Assembly (NCBI GenBank): GCA_020851235.1 | Contig: JADZDD010000002.1 | Span: 1 to 64,000, forward strand | Length of the DNA: 64,000 nucleotides | DNA from: Burkholderiales bacterium | Lineage (GTDB): Bacteria; Pseudomonadota; Gammaproteobacteria; Burkholderiales; Casimicrobiaceae | Direction: 5' to 3' | Made by a program: the position numbers and the translations under genes | Shown here: piece by piece, positions 1 through 9,100 of the stretch | How positions within the stretch are numbered: position 1 is the stretch's first letter | Layout: each line of letters opens with the position of its first letter | The notes under the pieces: generated by a model | The model's input: the letters and a program-made list of their open reading frames with translations, nothing else | What the model was told of the DNA's origin: nothing | The model's database searches: none

Positions 1-424
1 CCAGGCGCAGATCCTCGATCTCATGCGCACGCTGCGCGAGGAGACCGGCACCGCGATCATCCTCATCACGCACGACCTCGGCGTCATCGCCGAGGTCGCC
101 GACGACGTCGCGGTCATGTACTCCGGCACGGTGGTGGAACGCGCCCACGTCGACGCGCTCTTCGCCGAACCGCAGCATCCCTACACGATCGGACTCCTGG
201 GCTCGATTCCGCAGCTGCACCTGGAGCAGGATCGCCTCGCCGCGATCGAGGGTCAGGTACCGACCCCGTCACGGCCGGTGCAGGGATGCCGCTTCCATCC
301 ACGCTGCCCGTTCGCGATCGACCGTTGCCGGGTCGAAGCGCCACCGCTCGTGCCGGTCGACGACGCGCACCACGTCGCGTGCTGGCGCGCGCCGCTTGCC
401 GCGCCAGCGGAGCTCATGCCGTGA
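1..424 (+). CDS. dppD: Dipeptide/oligopeptide ABC transporter ATPase, DppD/OppD-like (C-terminal part)
   Basis: Cytoplasmic ATPase subunit of a peptide importer. Only the last 140 residues are inside the window; the reading frame is open from base 2. Visible are the H-loop region (LITHDLG, residues about 20-26) and the C-terminal oligopeptide-type extension with the Cys-containing [15 protein letters not shown] segment that is characteristic of Opp/Dpp ATPases. Walker A, signature and Walker B lie upstream of the window. It is followed after 52 bases by the partner ATPase and then by binding protein and permeases, so it belongs to a five-gene importer operon. The substrate (di- versus oligopeptide, or another small solute such as glutathione) cannot be fixed from sequence alone. 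Confidence 0.93.
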   Translation, partial: QAQILDLMRTLREETGTAIILITHDLGVIAEVADDVAVMYSGTVVERAHVDALFAEPQHPYTIGLLGSIPQLHLEQDRLAAIEGQVPTPSRPVQGCRFHPRCPFAIDRCRVEAPPLVPVDDAHHVACWRAPLAAPAELMP

Positions 425-476
425 ATCGGGTGCCCTCTGCGGCGCGACGGCCCGGTGCCGTTCCCGTGCCAACGCC

Positions 477-1544
477 ATGAGCGCACTGCTGCGGGTCGAA
501 GGGCTCGTCAAGCACTTCCCGATCCGCAAGGGGATGTTTGCCCGCGCCACCGGTGCGGTGCGCGCCGTCGACGGCGTGAGCTTCGACCTGGGCGTCGGCG
601 AGACGTTGGCGCTCGTCGGCGAATCCGGCTGCGGCAAGTCGACCACGGGCCGACTCGTCCTGCGGCTCATCGAGCCGACGGCGGGCAAGATCGAGTTCGA
701 CGGCGACGACCTGTTGGCGCTCGACGATGCCCAGATGCGGCGACGCCGCCGGGCGATGCAGGTGATCTTCCAGGACCCGTTCGCCTCGCTCAATCCGCGC
801 ATGACCGTGGCCCAGGCGATCGGCGAACCGCTCGCCTTGCACGGCCTCGCGGAAGGGCACCGCGCCCAGCGCGTCGGCGAGATCCTGACGCTCGTCGGCC
901 TCGCCCCCGAGCACGCGCGACGCTACCCCCACGAATTCTCCGGCGGCCAGCGGCAGCGCATCGGCATCGCGCGCGCGCTCGCCGTGGAGCCGCGCATCGT
1001 CGTGTGCGACGAACCGGTGTCCGCGCTCGACGTGTCGATCCAGGCACAGGTCGTCAATCTGCTGCGCGATCTGCAAAAGCGGTTCGGACTGTCCTACATC
1101 TTCATCGCGCACGACCTCGCGGTCGTCAAGTTCATCGCCACGCGCATCGCCGTGATGTACCTCGGGCGCATCGTCGAGCAGGCGGACAAACACGCCTTGT
1201 TCGACGAGCCGCGCCACCCGTACACGCAGGCGCTGCTCTCGTCGATCCCGATCCCGCAACCGACGGTCAAGCGCCGCCGCATCGTCCTCGAAGGCGACGT
1301 GCCGTCCCCCGCCAATCCGCCGTCGGGCTGCGGCTTTCGCACGCGCTGCCCGCACGCGCGGCCTCGCTGTGCGGAAGAGACGCCGCCGCTCCAAACGGAT
1401 GCCGACGGACATGCGGTCGCCTGCCACTTCTGGCGCGAACTCGTCCCGCGCGAACCGATCCTTCCCGGCACCGCCGCCATCGCGCGCAATCCGCGGCTGG
1501 AGGCGCTGCAGGCGGCGTTTCGCCACACCGACGCCGGCGCATGA
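477..1544 (+). CDS. dppF: Dipeptide/oligopeptide ABC transporter ATPase, DppF/OppF-like
   Basis: Second ATPase of the peptide importer, 355 residues, normal for the family. Walker A is GESGCGKST (residues 48-56), the ABC signature is [10 protein letters not shown] near residue 157, Walker B ends in CDEPVSALD, and the H-loop is FIAHDLA. The C-terminal extension carries the [15 protein letters not shown] motif shared with the upstream ATPase. I chose the ATG at 477 because the homology ([14 protein letters not shown]) begins there; the frame stays open upstream but gives low-complexity residues. It should pair with the DppD-like subunit as a heterodimer that drives the two permeases encoded downstream. 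Confidence 0.96.
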   Translation: MSALLRVEGLVKHFPIRKGMFARATGAVRAVDGVSFDLGVGETLALVGESGCGKSTTGRLVLRLIEPTAGKIEFDGDDLLALDDAQMRRRRRAMQVIFQDPFASLNPRMTVAQAIGEPLALHGLAEGHRAQRVGEILTLVGLAPEHARRYPHEFSGGQRQRIGIARALAVEPRIVVCDEPVSALDVSIQAQVVNLLRDLQKRFGLSYIFIAHDLAVVKFIATRIAVMYLGRIVEQADKHALFDEPRHPYTQALLSSIPIPQPTVKRRRIVLEGDVPSPANPPSGCGFRTRCPHARPRCAEETPPLQTDADGHAVACHFWRELVPREPILPGTAAIARNPRLEALQAAFRHTDAGA

Positions 1545-1745
1545 GCGCGAGTGCGGCACGCGGTTCGGCGTCGCAATCGTCGCAAGGCGCGCGCGTCCGG
1601 TGCTATGCTGCCCGCGGGCGCGGGTTCGGCGCGCGCACCACCGTCGTTCCCGCCACACGCTCACCCACGTCGCGCCTGTCGTGGCCTGTCGTGTAGCGCA
1701 CCCGGCAGCGGATCTGCCTTCCTCGTCACCACCCGGAGTCCCGTC

Positions 1746-3269
1746 ATGACCCACATCCCTCGGATCCGTCTCATTCCCGCCGCGCTCGCCTTCGCCATGG
1801 CGCTCGGAACAGGGCTTGCGTCCGCGCAGACGCTGCGTTTCGGCCTCGCGGAAGACCCCGACATTCTCGATCCGACGCTCGCCCGCACCTTCGTCGGCCG
1901 CATCGTCTTCGCGGCACTGTGCGACAAGATCTTCGACATCGACGAGAAGCTCAATATCGTCCCGCAGCTCGCCGAGAGCTACCAGTGGTCGGCGGACGGA
2001 AAGGCGCTCACGATCAAGGCCCGACCGGGCGTCACGTTCCACGACGGCGAGAAGTTCGACGCCGCCGCGATCAAGTACAACATCGAGCGTCACAAGACGA
2101 TGGCAGGCAGCAATCGCCGCGGCGAGCTCTCGCTCGTGTCGTCGGTGGACGTCGTCGACCCGATGACGGCGCGCCTCAATCTCTCGCAGCCGTTCTCGCC
2201 GCTCCTCGCGCAGCTTGCCGATCGGGCCGGAATGATGGTCTCGCCCAAGGCGGCGCAGGCGGCGGGCGACAAGTTCGGCGCGCATCCGGTGTGCTCGGGC
2301 CCGTTCAAGTTCGTCGAGCGCGTCGCACAGGATCGCATCGTGCTCGAGCGCTATCCGAACTACTGGAACAAGGGCGCGATCCACTTCGACCGCGTCGTCT
2401 ACCTGCCGATCCTCGACACGACCGTGCGGCTCGCGAACCTCAAGTCGGGGCAGCTCGACTTCATCGAGCGGCTCGCTGCGTCGGACGCGGCCGCGGTGGC
2501 GGCGGACAGCCGTCTCAAGCTGTCGAAGATTACCGAGATCGGCTACCAGGGCATCACGCTCAACGTGGGCAAGAGCGACCTCGCCAAGACGACGGCGATC
2601 GGCAAGGACCCGCGCGTGCGCGAGGCCTTCGAGCTCGCGCTCGATCGTGAGGGGATCGTCCAGGTCGTGATGGAGGGCCAGGCCACCGTCGGCAACCAGT
2701 GGGTCGCCCCCGACAATCCGTTCTACGCGAAGAACGTGCCGGTGCCCAAGCGCGACGTCGCGAAGGCGAAGGCGTTGCTCGCGGCCGCGGGAATGCCCAA
2801 TCCGAGCGTCGAGCTCATGACTGCCACGACCGCCGATGCGCAGAAGATCGCGCAGGTCGTGCAGGCGATGACCAAGGAAGCGGGCTTCGACGTCAAGATC
2901 CGCTCGACCGAGTTCGCGACCTCGCTCAATCTCGCCGACAAGGGCGAATTCGACGCCTACATCCTCGCGTGGAGCGGCCGCGCCGACCCCGACGGCAACA
3001 TCTACTCGTTCGACGCCTGCAAGCAGCCGCTCAACTATGCCGGCTATTGCAAGCCGGAGGTCGACAAGCTCCTCAACGATTCGCGCACGACCTCCGACGT
3101 CGCGGCGCGGCGCAAGGCGTACGAGCAGGTGGCCGCGATCGTGCTCGTCGACCGGCCGATCGTCTACCTGTATCACAGGCACTGGCTGTGGGCGTACACG
3201 AACAAGCTCTCGGGCTTGCGCACCGTGCCCGACGGGCTCGTGCGCCTGCAGGGCCTCAAGTTCAACTGA
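1746..3269 (+). CDS. ABC transporter substrate-binding protein, family 5 (DppA/OppA-like)
   Basis: Periplasmic solute receptor of the peptide importer, 507 residues. The N-terminus is a clear signal peptide (basic MTHIPRIR, hydrophobic core, cleavage after LASAQ). The mature part starts TLRFGLAEDPDILDPT, the usual start of family-5 binding proteins, and includes the conserved GAHPVCSGPFKF segment and the FDAYILAWSGRADPDGN segment. It sits between the ATPases and the permeases. The 201 bases before it hold a lone TATGCT at 1604-1609 without a good -35, so separate transcription is possible but not shown. The family includes peptide, nickel and glutathione binders; the specificity here is open. 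Confidence 0.95.
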   Translation: MTHIPRIRLIPAALAFAMALGTGLASAQTLRFGLAEDPDILDPTLARTFVGRIVFAALCDKIFDIDEKLNIVPQLAESYQWSADGKALTIKARPGVTFHDGEKFDAAAIKYNIERHKTMAGSNRRGELSLVSSVDVVDPMTARLNLSQPFSPLLAQLADRAGMMVSPKAAQAAGDKFGAHPVCSGPFKFVERVAQDRIVLERYPNYWNKGAIHFDRVVYLPILDTTVRLANLKSGQLDFIERLAASDAAAVAADSRLKLSKITEIGYQGITLNVGKSDLAKTTAIGKDPRVREAFELALDREGIVQVVMEGQATVGNQWVAPDNPFYAKNVPVPKRDVAKAKALLAAAGMPNPSVELMTATTADAQKIAQVVQAMTKEAGFDVKIRSTEFATSLNLADKGEFDAYILAWSGRADPDGNIYSFDACKQPLNYAGYCKPEVDKLLNDSRTTSDVAARRKAYEQVAAIVLVDRPIVYLYHRHWLWAYTNKLSGLRTVPDGLVRLQGLKFN

Positions 3270-3326
3270 GCTCCGACACCGGACGAGGGGACGCGCGCCG
3301 ACGATCACACCCGAAGCGCTCGTCCC

Positions 3327-4268
3327 ATGTCCGCGTACCTCGCGCGTCGCGTCGGCACGATCCTGCCGACGCTGCTGTTCGTCACCATCCTGATCTTCGG
3401 GCTGCAGCAGCTCCTGCCCGGCGACCCCGCCGTCGTCCTGGCCGGCGAGGAGCGCGACCCGAACGTCGTCGCGTACCTTCACAAGAAGATGCACCTCGAC
3501 GAGCCGCTGCCGGTGCGCTACCTGTACTGGCTCGGAGGCGTGCTCACCGGTGACCTGGGCGAGTCGCTGCGCATGCAAAAGCCCGTCACCGCGCTCATCG
3601 CCGAGAAGCTCCCGGTCACGCTCGAGCTCGCGCTCATCGCGATCGTGATCGCGCTTTCGATCGGGATTCCCGCCGGCATCGTCTCGGCGATCTACAAGGA
3701 TCGCTGGCCCGATTACGTGGCCAATGCGGTGGCGCTGTGGGGCCTGTCGACGCCGAATTTCTGGCTCGGGATCATGATGATCCTCTTCTTCTCGGTGCGG
3801 CTCGGCTGGTTGCCCGCATCGGGCTACGTGAGTCCATTCGAGGATCTCTCCGCCAACCTCGCGGCGATGATCATGCCGGCCTTCGTGCTCGGCAACGCGA
3901 TCGCGGCGGTGCTCATGCGGCACACGCGAAGTGCGATGCTGCAGGTGATGTCGTCGGACTACGTGCGCACGGCGCGCGCCAAGGGCCTGTCCGAGCGGGT
4001 CGTCGTCCTGAAGCACGCGCTGCGCAACGCGCTCACCCCGGTCGTGACGCTCGGCGCCCTCGAACTCGGCACGCTGCTGTCCGGCGCCGTGCTGACCGAG
4101 CAGGTCTTCACGATCCCGGGCTTCGGCAAGCTCATCGTCGACGCGGTGTTCAACCGGGACTACGCGGTCGTGCAGGGTGTCGTGCTCTTCACGGCAACCG
4201 CCTACATCCTGCTCAATCTCGTCGCCGACCTCGCGTACTTCCTCGTCAACCCGAGGCTCCGGGGCTGA
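3327..4268 (+). CDS. dppB: Peptide ABC transporter permease, DppB-like
   Basis: Inner-membrane channel subunit, 313 residues, typical length. A first membrane helix near residues 10-30 is followed by the periplasmic LLPGDPAVVLAGEE segment, then five further hydrophobic stretches. The EAA-type coupling loop that docks on the ATPases reads DYVRTARAKGLSERVVVLKHALRNAL. The C-terminus ends FLVNPRLRG, standard for DppB. Its TGA overlaps the ATG of the next gene by one base (4268), which suggests translational coupling of the two permeases. Confidence 0.96.
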   Translation: MSAYLARRVGTILPTLLFVTILIFGLQQLLPGDPAVVLAGEERDPNVVAYLHKKMHLDEPLPVRYLYWLGGVLTGDLGESLRMQKPVTALIAEKLPVTLELALIAIVIALSIGIPAGIVSAIYKDRWPDYVANAVALWGLSTPNFWLGIMMILFFSVRLGWLPASGYVSPFEDLSANLAAMIMPAFVLGNAIAAVLMRHTRSAMLQVMSSDYVRTARAKGLSERVVVLKHALRNALTPVVTLGALELGTLLSGAVLTEQVFTIPGFGKLIVDAVFNRDYAVVQGVVLFTATAYILLNLVADLAYFLVNPRLRG

Positions 4269-5140
4269 TGGCAACGCTCGCACTCGACGCCATGCCGAAG
4301 GAAGTGAGCCCGCGCCGCCGCGCGCTGCGCCGGCTCGGCCGGCGCCCCGCGGCGATGCTCGGGCTCGCGTTCGTCGTCTTCTTCGTTCTGATCGCGATCT
4401 TCGCGCCGTGGGTCGCGCCGTACGATCCGCTCGCGACGTCGTGGTCCGCGGTGCGCAAGGCACCGTCCTGGGCGCACTGGTTCGGCACCGACGAGCTCGG
4501 CCGCGACGTCCTTGCGCGCGTCATCTGGGGAACGCGCGCCTCGCTGCTCGCCGGCGTGGTGTCGGTGTCGATCTCGATCGCACTCGGCGTTCCAATCGGG
4601 CTCATCGCCGGATACACCGGCGGCTGGACCGATGCGCTCATCTCGCGCGTGACCGATGCGATGCTTGCGACGCCGTTTCTCATCCTCGCGATCGCGCTGG
4701 CCGCGTTCCTGGGCCCGAGCCTCACCAATGCGATGATCGCCATCGGCATTTCCGCCACCCCGATCCTCATCCGGCTCACGCGCGCGCAGGTGCTCGCGGT
4801 GAAGGTCGAGGACTACGTGGAAGCGGCGCGCGCCCTGGGCAACCCCCATCTGCGCATCGCCGTGCGTCACATCCTGCCCAACGTGATCCCGCCGCTCATC
4901 GTGCAATCGACGCTCGCGATCGCCGCCGCCGTGATCGCCGAGGCGAGCCTTTCGTTCCTGGGCCTGGGCCAGCAGCCGCCCGCGCCATCGTGGGGCAGCA
5001 TGCTCAACACCGCGAAGAACTACGTCGAGCAGGCGCCGTGGATGGCCGTGTGGCCGGGCCTTTCCATCTTCCTGCTCGTGCTCTCGTTCAACCTCCTGGG
5101 CGACGGCCTGCGCGACGCGCTCGACCCGCGGCACGTGTGA
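4268..5140 (+). CDS. dppC: Peptide ABC transporter permease, DppC-like
   Basis: Second channel subunit, 290 residues. After a basic cytoplasmic N-terminus ([12 protein letters not shown]) comes a first membrane helix, then the HWFGTDELGRDVLARVIWGTR segment that is diagnostic of DppC/OppC. The EAA loop reads DYVEAARALGNPHLRIAVRHILPNV and the protein ends DGLRDALDPRHV. The ATG at 4268 overlaps the dppB stop. A hairpin (5193-5200 with 5204-5211) lies shortly downstream and may mark the operon end. Confidence 0.96.
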   Translation: MATLALDAMPKEVSPRRRALRRLGRRPAAMLGLAFVVFFVLIAIFAPWVAPYDPLATSWSAVRKAPSWAHWFGTDELGRDVLARVIWGTRASLLAGVVSVSISIALGVPIGLIAGYTGGWTDALISRVTDAMLATPFLILAIALAAFLGPSLTNAMIAIGISATPILIRLTRAQVLAVKVEDYVEAARALGNPHLRIAVRHILPNVIPPLIVQSTLAIAAAVIAEASLSFLGLGQQPPAPSWGSMLNTAKNYVEQAPWMAVWPGLSIFLLVLSFNLLGDGLRDALDPRHV

Positions 5141-5192
5141 CCGGGACTGCCCTTGCCGCGCCCGAACTCCGGGTCGACGGTGGGCGATCGCC

Positions 5193-5211
5193 ACGCGGTC
5201 CGCGACCGCGT
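5193..5211 (+). terminator. Possible hairpin after the peptide importer operon
   Basis: Inverted repeat ACGCGGTC / GACCGCGT with a 3-base loop, about 50 bases after the dppC stop and 45 bases before gshA. There is no T-run behind it, so it is not a classical intrinsic terminator. Weak call based on position and symmetry only. Confidence 0.3.
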
Positions 5212-5242
5212 CGCATTCGCGAGAGCGACCCCGACGGGCTGC

Positions 5243-5248
5243 TAGAAT
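5243..5248 (+). promoter_or_regulatory. Candidate -10 element of gshA
   Basis: TAGAAT lies 7 bases before the gshA ATG at 5256. If used, transcription would begin at or next to the start codon, giving a leaderless or near-leaderless mRNA. No Shine-Dalgarno match precedes the ATG, which agrees with that idea, but there is also no recognisable -35. Confidence 0.35.
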
Positions 5249-5255
5249 CCACGGC

Positions 5256-6551
5256 ATGGTGCCACGCCTGACCACCGCACTCACGGGTCCGTTGCAGGAC
5301 ATCGAGCGGCGCATCCTCGAGCACATGCCCGAGATCGAACGCTGGTTGCGCACGCAATGGCAGGAGCACACGGTCCCGTTCTACACCTCGGTCGACCTGC
5401 GCAACGCGGGTTTCAAGCTCGCGCCCATCGACACCAATCTCTTTCCGGGCGGATTCAACAACCTGAATCCGTCGTTCCTGCCGCTGTGCGTACAGGCGAT
5501 CCAGACCGCGGTCGAGCGCGTGTGCCCCGATGCCCGGGGCGTGCTGCTCGTGCCGGAGAACCACACGCGCAACACGTTCTACCTGCGCAACGTGGCGACA
5601 CTCCAAAGCATCCTGCGCCAGGCGGGGATGCGGGTTCGCATCGGCTCGCTCAATCCGGACATCAACGAGGTGACGAAGCTCGATCTGGGTGACGACGCCG
5701 GACTCACCGTGGAGCCCATCGAGCGCCACGGGCGTCGTGTGGGGCTCGCCGACTTCGATCCCTGTGTCGTGCTCCTCAATAACGACCTGTCGGCCGGCTC
5801 GCCTGCGATCCTCGCGGACATCGATCAGCCGATCGTGCCGCCCCTGGCCGCCGGCTGGTACAACCGCAAGAAGTCGCACCATTTCGCCGTCTACGCCGGC
5901 GTGGCCGAGCAGTTCGCGGCGCTCATCGGCGTCGACCCCTGGCTCATCGATCCGTACTTCGGCGTGTGCGGCAAGGTCAACTTCCACGAGCGCGCCGGCG
6001 AGGAATGTCTCGCCGCCAACGTCGACGATCTCCTGGGCCGCATCCGGGCCAAGTACGACGAGTACGGCATCACCGACCGGCCCTTCGTGATCGTCAAGGC
6101 CGACGCCGGCACGTACGGCATGGGCATCATGACCGTGCGCAGCGTGGACGATGTGCGCGACCTCAACCGCAAGCAGCGCAACAAGATGGCGGTCGTCAAG
6201 GAGGGGCTCGAGGTCAGCTCCGTCATCATCCAGGAGGGCGTGCCGACCTTCGAATCGATCGACGACGCCATCGCCGAACCCGTCGTGTACATGATCGATC
6301 GCTTCGTCGTCGGCGGCTTCTATCGTGTCCACACGGCGCGTGGCAAGGACGAGAACCTCAACGCTCCCGGCGCGCAGTTCGTGCCGCTCGCCTTCGAGTC
6401 GCCCTGCATTCCCGACCTGCGCGAGCCGGTCGGCTGCGCGCCGAATCGCTTCTACGCCTACGGCGTCCTCGCGCGACTCGCGCAGCTCGCCGCCGCGGTA
6501 GAGGTCGAGGAACTCGCCGCGGTCGCGACGCCGGAGACCGTCCCGGCGTAG
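5256..6551 (+). CDS. gshA: Glutamate-cysteine ligase, ferrooxidans/proteobacterial type
   Basis: Makes gamma-glutamylcysteine from glutamate, cysteine and ATP, the first step of glutathione synthesis, in the cytoplasm. The 431-residue protein matches the beta/gamma-proteobacterial GshA type, distinct from E. coli GshA. Recognisable segments are FKLAPIDTNLFPGGFNNL, the VPENHTRNTFYLRN segment, and the ATP-grasp-like VIVKADAGTYGMGIM. The next genes are convergent, and gshB, the usual neighbour in related genomes, is not in the window. The ATG at 5256 begins the conserved N-terminus and lacks a ribosome binding site. Confidence 0.93.
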   Translation: MVPRLTTALTGPLQDIERRILEHMPEIERWLRTQWQEHTVPFYTSVDLRNAGFKLAPIDTNLFPGGFNNLNPSFLPLCVQAIQTAVERVCPDARGVLLVPENHTRNTFYLRNVATLQSILRQAGMRVRIGSLNPDINEVTKLDLGDDAGLTVEPIERHGRRVGLADFDPCVVLLNNDLSAGSPAILADIDQPIVPPLAAGWYNRKKSHHFAVYAGVAEQFAALIGVDPWLIDPYFGVCGKVNFHERAGEECLAANVDDLLGRIRAKYDEYGITDRPFVIVKADAGTYGMGIMTVRSVDDVRDLNRKQRNKMAVVKEGLEVSSVIIQEGVPTFESIDDAIAEPVVYMIDRFVVGGFYRVHTARGKDENLNAPGAQFVPLAFESPCIPDLREPVGCAPNRFYAYGVLARLAQLAAAVEVEELAAVATPETVPA

Positions 6552-6663
6552 GACGCTCCCTTCGCCGGCGCGCGCCACCGGCGCACCCGTTCCCGGCCGT
6601 CGCGATCGCATCGCCGGCCTGATGTCGCCACGCGACGGCGACGTAACCCATCCGCCTTTCGAC

Positions 6664-7611
6664 CTATCGCTTGCGCCTCGCGCGCGGATGCGCCGCGTCG
6701 TAGACCTTCGCGAGCGCCTGGAAGTCGAGGTGCGTGTACACCTGCGTGCTCCGGATCGATGCGTGTCCCAGCATCTCCTGCACCGCGCGCAGGTCCTGCG
6801 ACGATTGCAGCACGTGCGAGGCGAACGAGTGGCGCAGCATGTGCGGGTGGACGTGGCGATCGAGTCCCTGGCGCACCGCCCATGCCGCCAGGCGCCGCTC
6901 GATCGTGCGTCGCGCGATGCGCCGTCCGGAGGCGCCGATGAAAAGCGCCGGATCCGCGTCGCGGGTGAGACGCGCGCGCTCGCCGAGCCAGCGGGCAAGC
7001 GCCTCCCGTGCCGCGGCGCCGACCGGAACGACGCGCTCCTTCGCTCCCTTGCCCAGCACGCGCACCTCGCCCTGGTCGAGATCGAGGCACGCGACGTCAA
7101 GCCCGGCGAGCTCCGCGAGGCGCAGGCCCGATGAGTACGCGAGCTCGAAGAGCGCGCGATCGCGAACGGCCCAGCGATCGTCCGTATCCTCGATCGCAAC
7201 GAGGCGTACCGCCTCGTCGGGCGTGAGTGCCGAAGGCAGGCGCGCGGGCGACTTCGGTGCCTTGAGTCCGGTGGCAGGATTGCCCGGCAACGACGGATCG
7301 CGCTCGAGGGCGAACGCATAGAACGCGCGCCACGCGGAGAGCATGCGGGCGAGGCTTCGCCCACCGATCCCGCTCGCGTGCAGGGCGGCCAGTCGTCGCC
7401 CGAGGTCGTGGCGCGTGAGCGATGTCAGCGGCGCATCGCCCGCTCCCGACGCAAGGCGGGTCACGTCGCCCACGTACGCCTCGCGCGTGAGGCGCGAGCG
7501 CGCGCCCAGGTGGCGCGCGAATGCATCGAGTAGCGCCGCGTTCGCCGGCGACGGCGCGGGTGGCGACGCCGCCGCGTCAGGACGCCGGGAGGAAGCGCGC
7601 GGTCGCGACAC
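6664..7611 (-). CDS. xerC: Tyrosine recombinase XerC
   Basis: Site-specific recombinase acting with XerD at dif to resolve chromosome dimers. An N-terminal SAM-like DNA-binding domain (SRLTREAYVGDVTRL) precedes the catalytic domain, which holds the Arg (YSSGLRLAELAGL), the Lys beta-hairpin (LGKGAKERVVPVG), HPHMLRHSFASH, LGHASI and the nucleophile Tyr in STQVYTHLDF. All expected catalytic residues are present. It closes the dapF-DUF484-xerC group, a conserved neighbourhood. The start is uncertain: GTG at 7611 is given, TTG at 7626 is in frame, and either overlaps the DUF484 gene by more than 30 bases. The N-terminal 25 residues are low complexity. Confidence 0.94.
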   Translation of the reverse strand: MSRPRASSRRPDAAASPPAPSPANAALLDAFARHLGARSRLTREAYVGDVTRLASGAGDAPLTSLTRHDLGRRLAALHASGIGGRSLARMLSAWRAFYAFALERDPSLPGNPATGLKAPKSPARLPSALTPDEAVRLVAIEDTDDRWAVRDRALFELAYSSGLRLAELAGLDVACLDLDQGEVRVLGKGAKERVVPVGAAAREALARWLGERARLTRDADPALFIGASGRRIARRTIERRLAAWAVRQGLDRHVHPHMLRHSFASHVLQSSQDLRAVQEMLGHASIRSTQVYTHLDFQALAKVYDAAHPRARRKR

Positions 7612-8230
7612 TCGCGAGTTCGGCAAGGCGCGTCTGGTACAGCGTCCCCATGCCGGAATGAAAGCGCTGCGGATCGGGGCTGCCGAGCGCGAGCAGCCCG
7701 AAGGTCTGCGCGGTGCGTAGCGGCAGGAACGCGAACGACATCAGGATGTCGCCGTCGTCGAACCACTCGCGCGACTCGAATGCCGCGACCGGCCCGCAGT
7801 ACGGCTGACCGAGCTGGTCGGCGTACTGCCGGATCTCGGTGGACGTCGCCGCGAGCTCGGGCAGGTACGATTGCTCGGGCACCTTGCCCCACAGTCGGGC
7901 CGCGACCTTCGGCACGCCGAAGTCCTCGCGCAGGCTGTGGTAGAGCACCGCGAGCGTGGTCTCGAGATCGGGGGCCGCAAAGAGCGCCAGCGTCGATCGA
8001 TGCAGCTTCTCACCGATCTGGTCGTTCTCGGTGCCGTACGCGAGAAGCTCGCGGAAGCGCGCCTCGAGGTCCTGATTCTTCTCGCGCAGCGTGACGATCT
8101 GTCGCTCCGCGATCGGAATCGCGTGGCCCCCGTGCGGATGCGGCACGAAGATCTGCGCGACGACGTCCGCGTAGTCCTCGAAAAAGCCCGGGTTCTCCTT
8201 CAGGTATTCGGCAACCGCCGCTGCATCCAT
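7577..8230 (-). CDS. DUF484 family protein
   Basis: GAF-like protein of unknown biochemical role, 217 residues, found next to dapF and xerC in many proteobacteria. It begins AEYLKENPGFFEDYADVV, the family hallmark, followed by the conserved HPHGGHAIPIAERQI segment and a predicted coiled coil (REKNQDLEARFRELL). The C-terminal half has the FAFLPLRTAQTFGLLALGSPDPQRF stretch, ending MGTLYQTRLAELASV. The ATG at 8230 is chosen because AGGA lies 7 bases upstream; ATGs at 8245 and 8251 have no ribosome binding site. Confidence 0.92.
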   Translation of the reverse strand: MDAAAVAEYLKENPGFFEDYADVVAQIFVPHPHGGHAIPIAERQIVTLREKNQDLEARFRELLAYGTENDQIGEKLHRSTLALFAAPDLETTLAVLYHSLREDFGVPKVAARLWGKVPEQSYLPELAATSTEIRQYADQLGQPYCGPVAAFESREWFDDGDILMSFAFLPLRTAQTFGLLALGSPDPQRFHSGMGTLYQTRLAELASVATARFLPAS

Positions 8231-8266
8231 CGTCACATCCTGCATGATCATCGCAAGCCGTCGCCA

Positions 8267-9094
8267 TCAGCGCGGCCAGGTTCCTTCGTAGACGGTCACC
8301 GCCGGGCCCGTCATCCGTACCGGAGCGCCCTCGCCCTGCCAGTCGATGCGCAGCTCGCCGCCGCGAACGATGACGCGCACCGGCGCATCGAGGAGTCCGC
8401 GCCTCACGCCGGCGACGACCGCCGCGCACGCCCCGGTTCCGCACGCTGGCGTCTCGCCTGCGCCGCGCTCCCAGACGCGCAGGCGAATGGTAGCGCGATC
8501 GACGACTTGCATGTAGCCGACGTTGACCCGTTGCGGAAAGCGGGGATGGTGTTCGATCCGCGGCCCCTGCTCGGTCACTGGCGCGGCATCGACGTCGGCG
8601 ACCACCTGCACCGCGTGCGGATTGCCCATCGACAGGACGCTCACCTGCACCTGCACTGCGTCGACGTCGAGCGCTTCGACGCTCGCTCCGGTGCCGCCCG
8701 TGAAGGGCACGTCCTCGGCACGAAAGCGCGGCACCGCCATGTCCACCGTGACAAGCCCATCGTCACCGATGCACGGCACGATCACCCCGCCCGCCGTCTC
8801 GACACGAATCGAGCGCTTGTCGGTCAGCCCATGGTCGCGAACGAACACGACGAAGCAGCGCGCGCCGTTGCCGCACTGCTCGACCTCGCCGCCGTCGGCA
8901 TTGAAGATGCGATAACGAAAGTCGGCGTCGCCGCGGGCGGGCTCGACCACCAGCACCTGATCGCAGCCCACACCGAGGCGGCGATCGGCGAGCCTTCGCA
9001 CGCTCGCCGGATCGAGCGCCACGTCCTGATGCACGGCGTCGATCACGACGAAATCGTTCCCGAGGCCCTGCATCTTCGTGAAGCGAAAGCTCAT
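8267..9094 (-). CDS. dapF: Diaminopimelate epimerase
   Basis: Converts LL- to meso-diaminopimelate for lysine and peptidoglycan synthesis, using two active-site cysteines. The 275-residue protein begins [15 protein letters not shown]; the first catalytic Cys is in [10 protein letters not shown] and the second in [13 protein letters not shown]. Both halves of the pseudo-symmetric fold are complete. It starts 6 bases after the ychF stop and lies 36 bases before DUF484, so ychF-dapF-DUF484-xerC is probably one transcript. Confidence 0.97.
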   Translation of the reverse strand: MSFRFTKMQGLGNDFVVIDAVHQDVALDPASVRRLADRRLGVGCDQVLVVEPARGDADFRYRIFNADGGEVEQCGNGARCFVVFVRDHGLTDKRSIRVETAGGVIVPCIGDDGLVTVDMAVPRFRAEDVPFTGGTGASVEALDVDAVQVQVSVLSMGNPHAVQVVADVDAAPVTEQGPRIEHHPRFPQRVNVGYMQVVDRATIRLRVWERGAGETPACGTGACAAVVAGVRRGLLDAPVRVIVRGGELRIDWQGEGAPVRMTGPAVTVYEGTWPR

Positions 9095-9100
9095 GTGCCC

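Noticed and set aside
414-4463. Very long minus-strand open frame opposite the peptide importer
   Set aside because: Arg/Glu/His-rich shadow typical of the frame opposite high-GC genes; the plus-strand genes have clear families and coupled starts.
6624-6642. Hairpin GTCGCC/GGCGAC between gshA and xerC as a terminator
   Set aside because: Six-bp stem, no T-run; too common in DNA this rich in GC.
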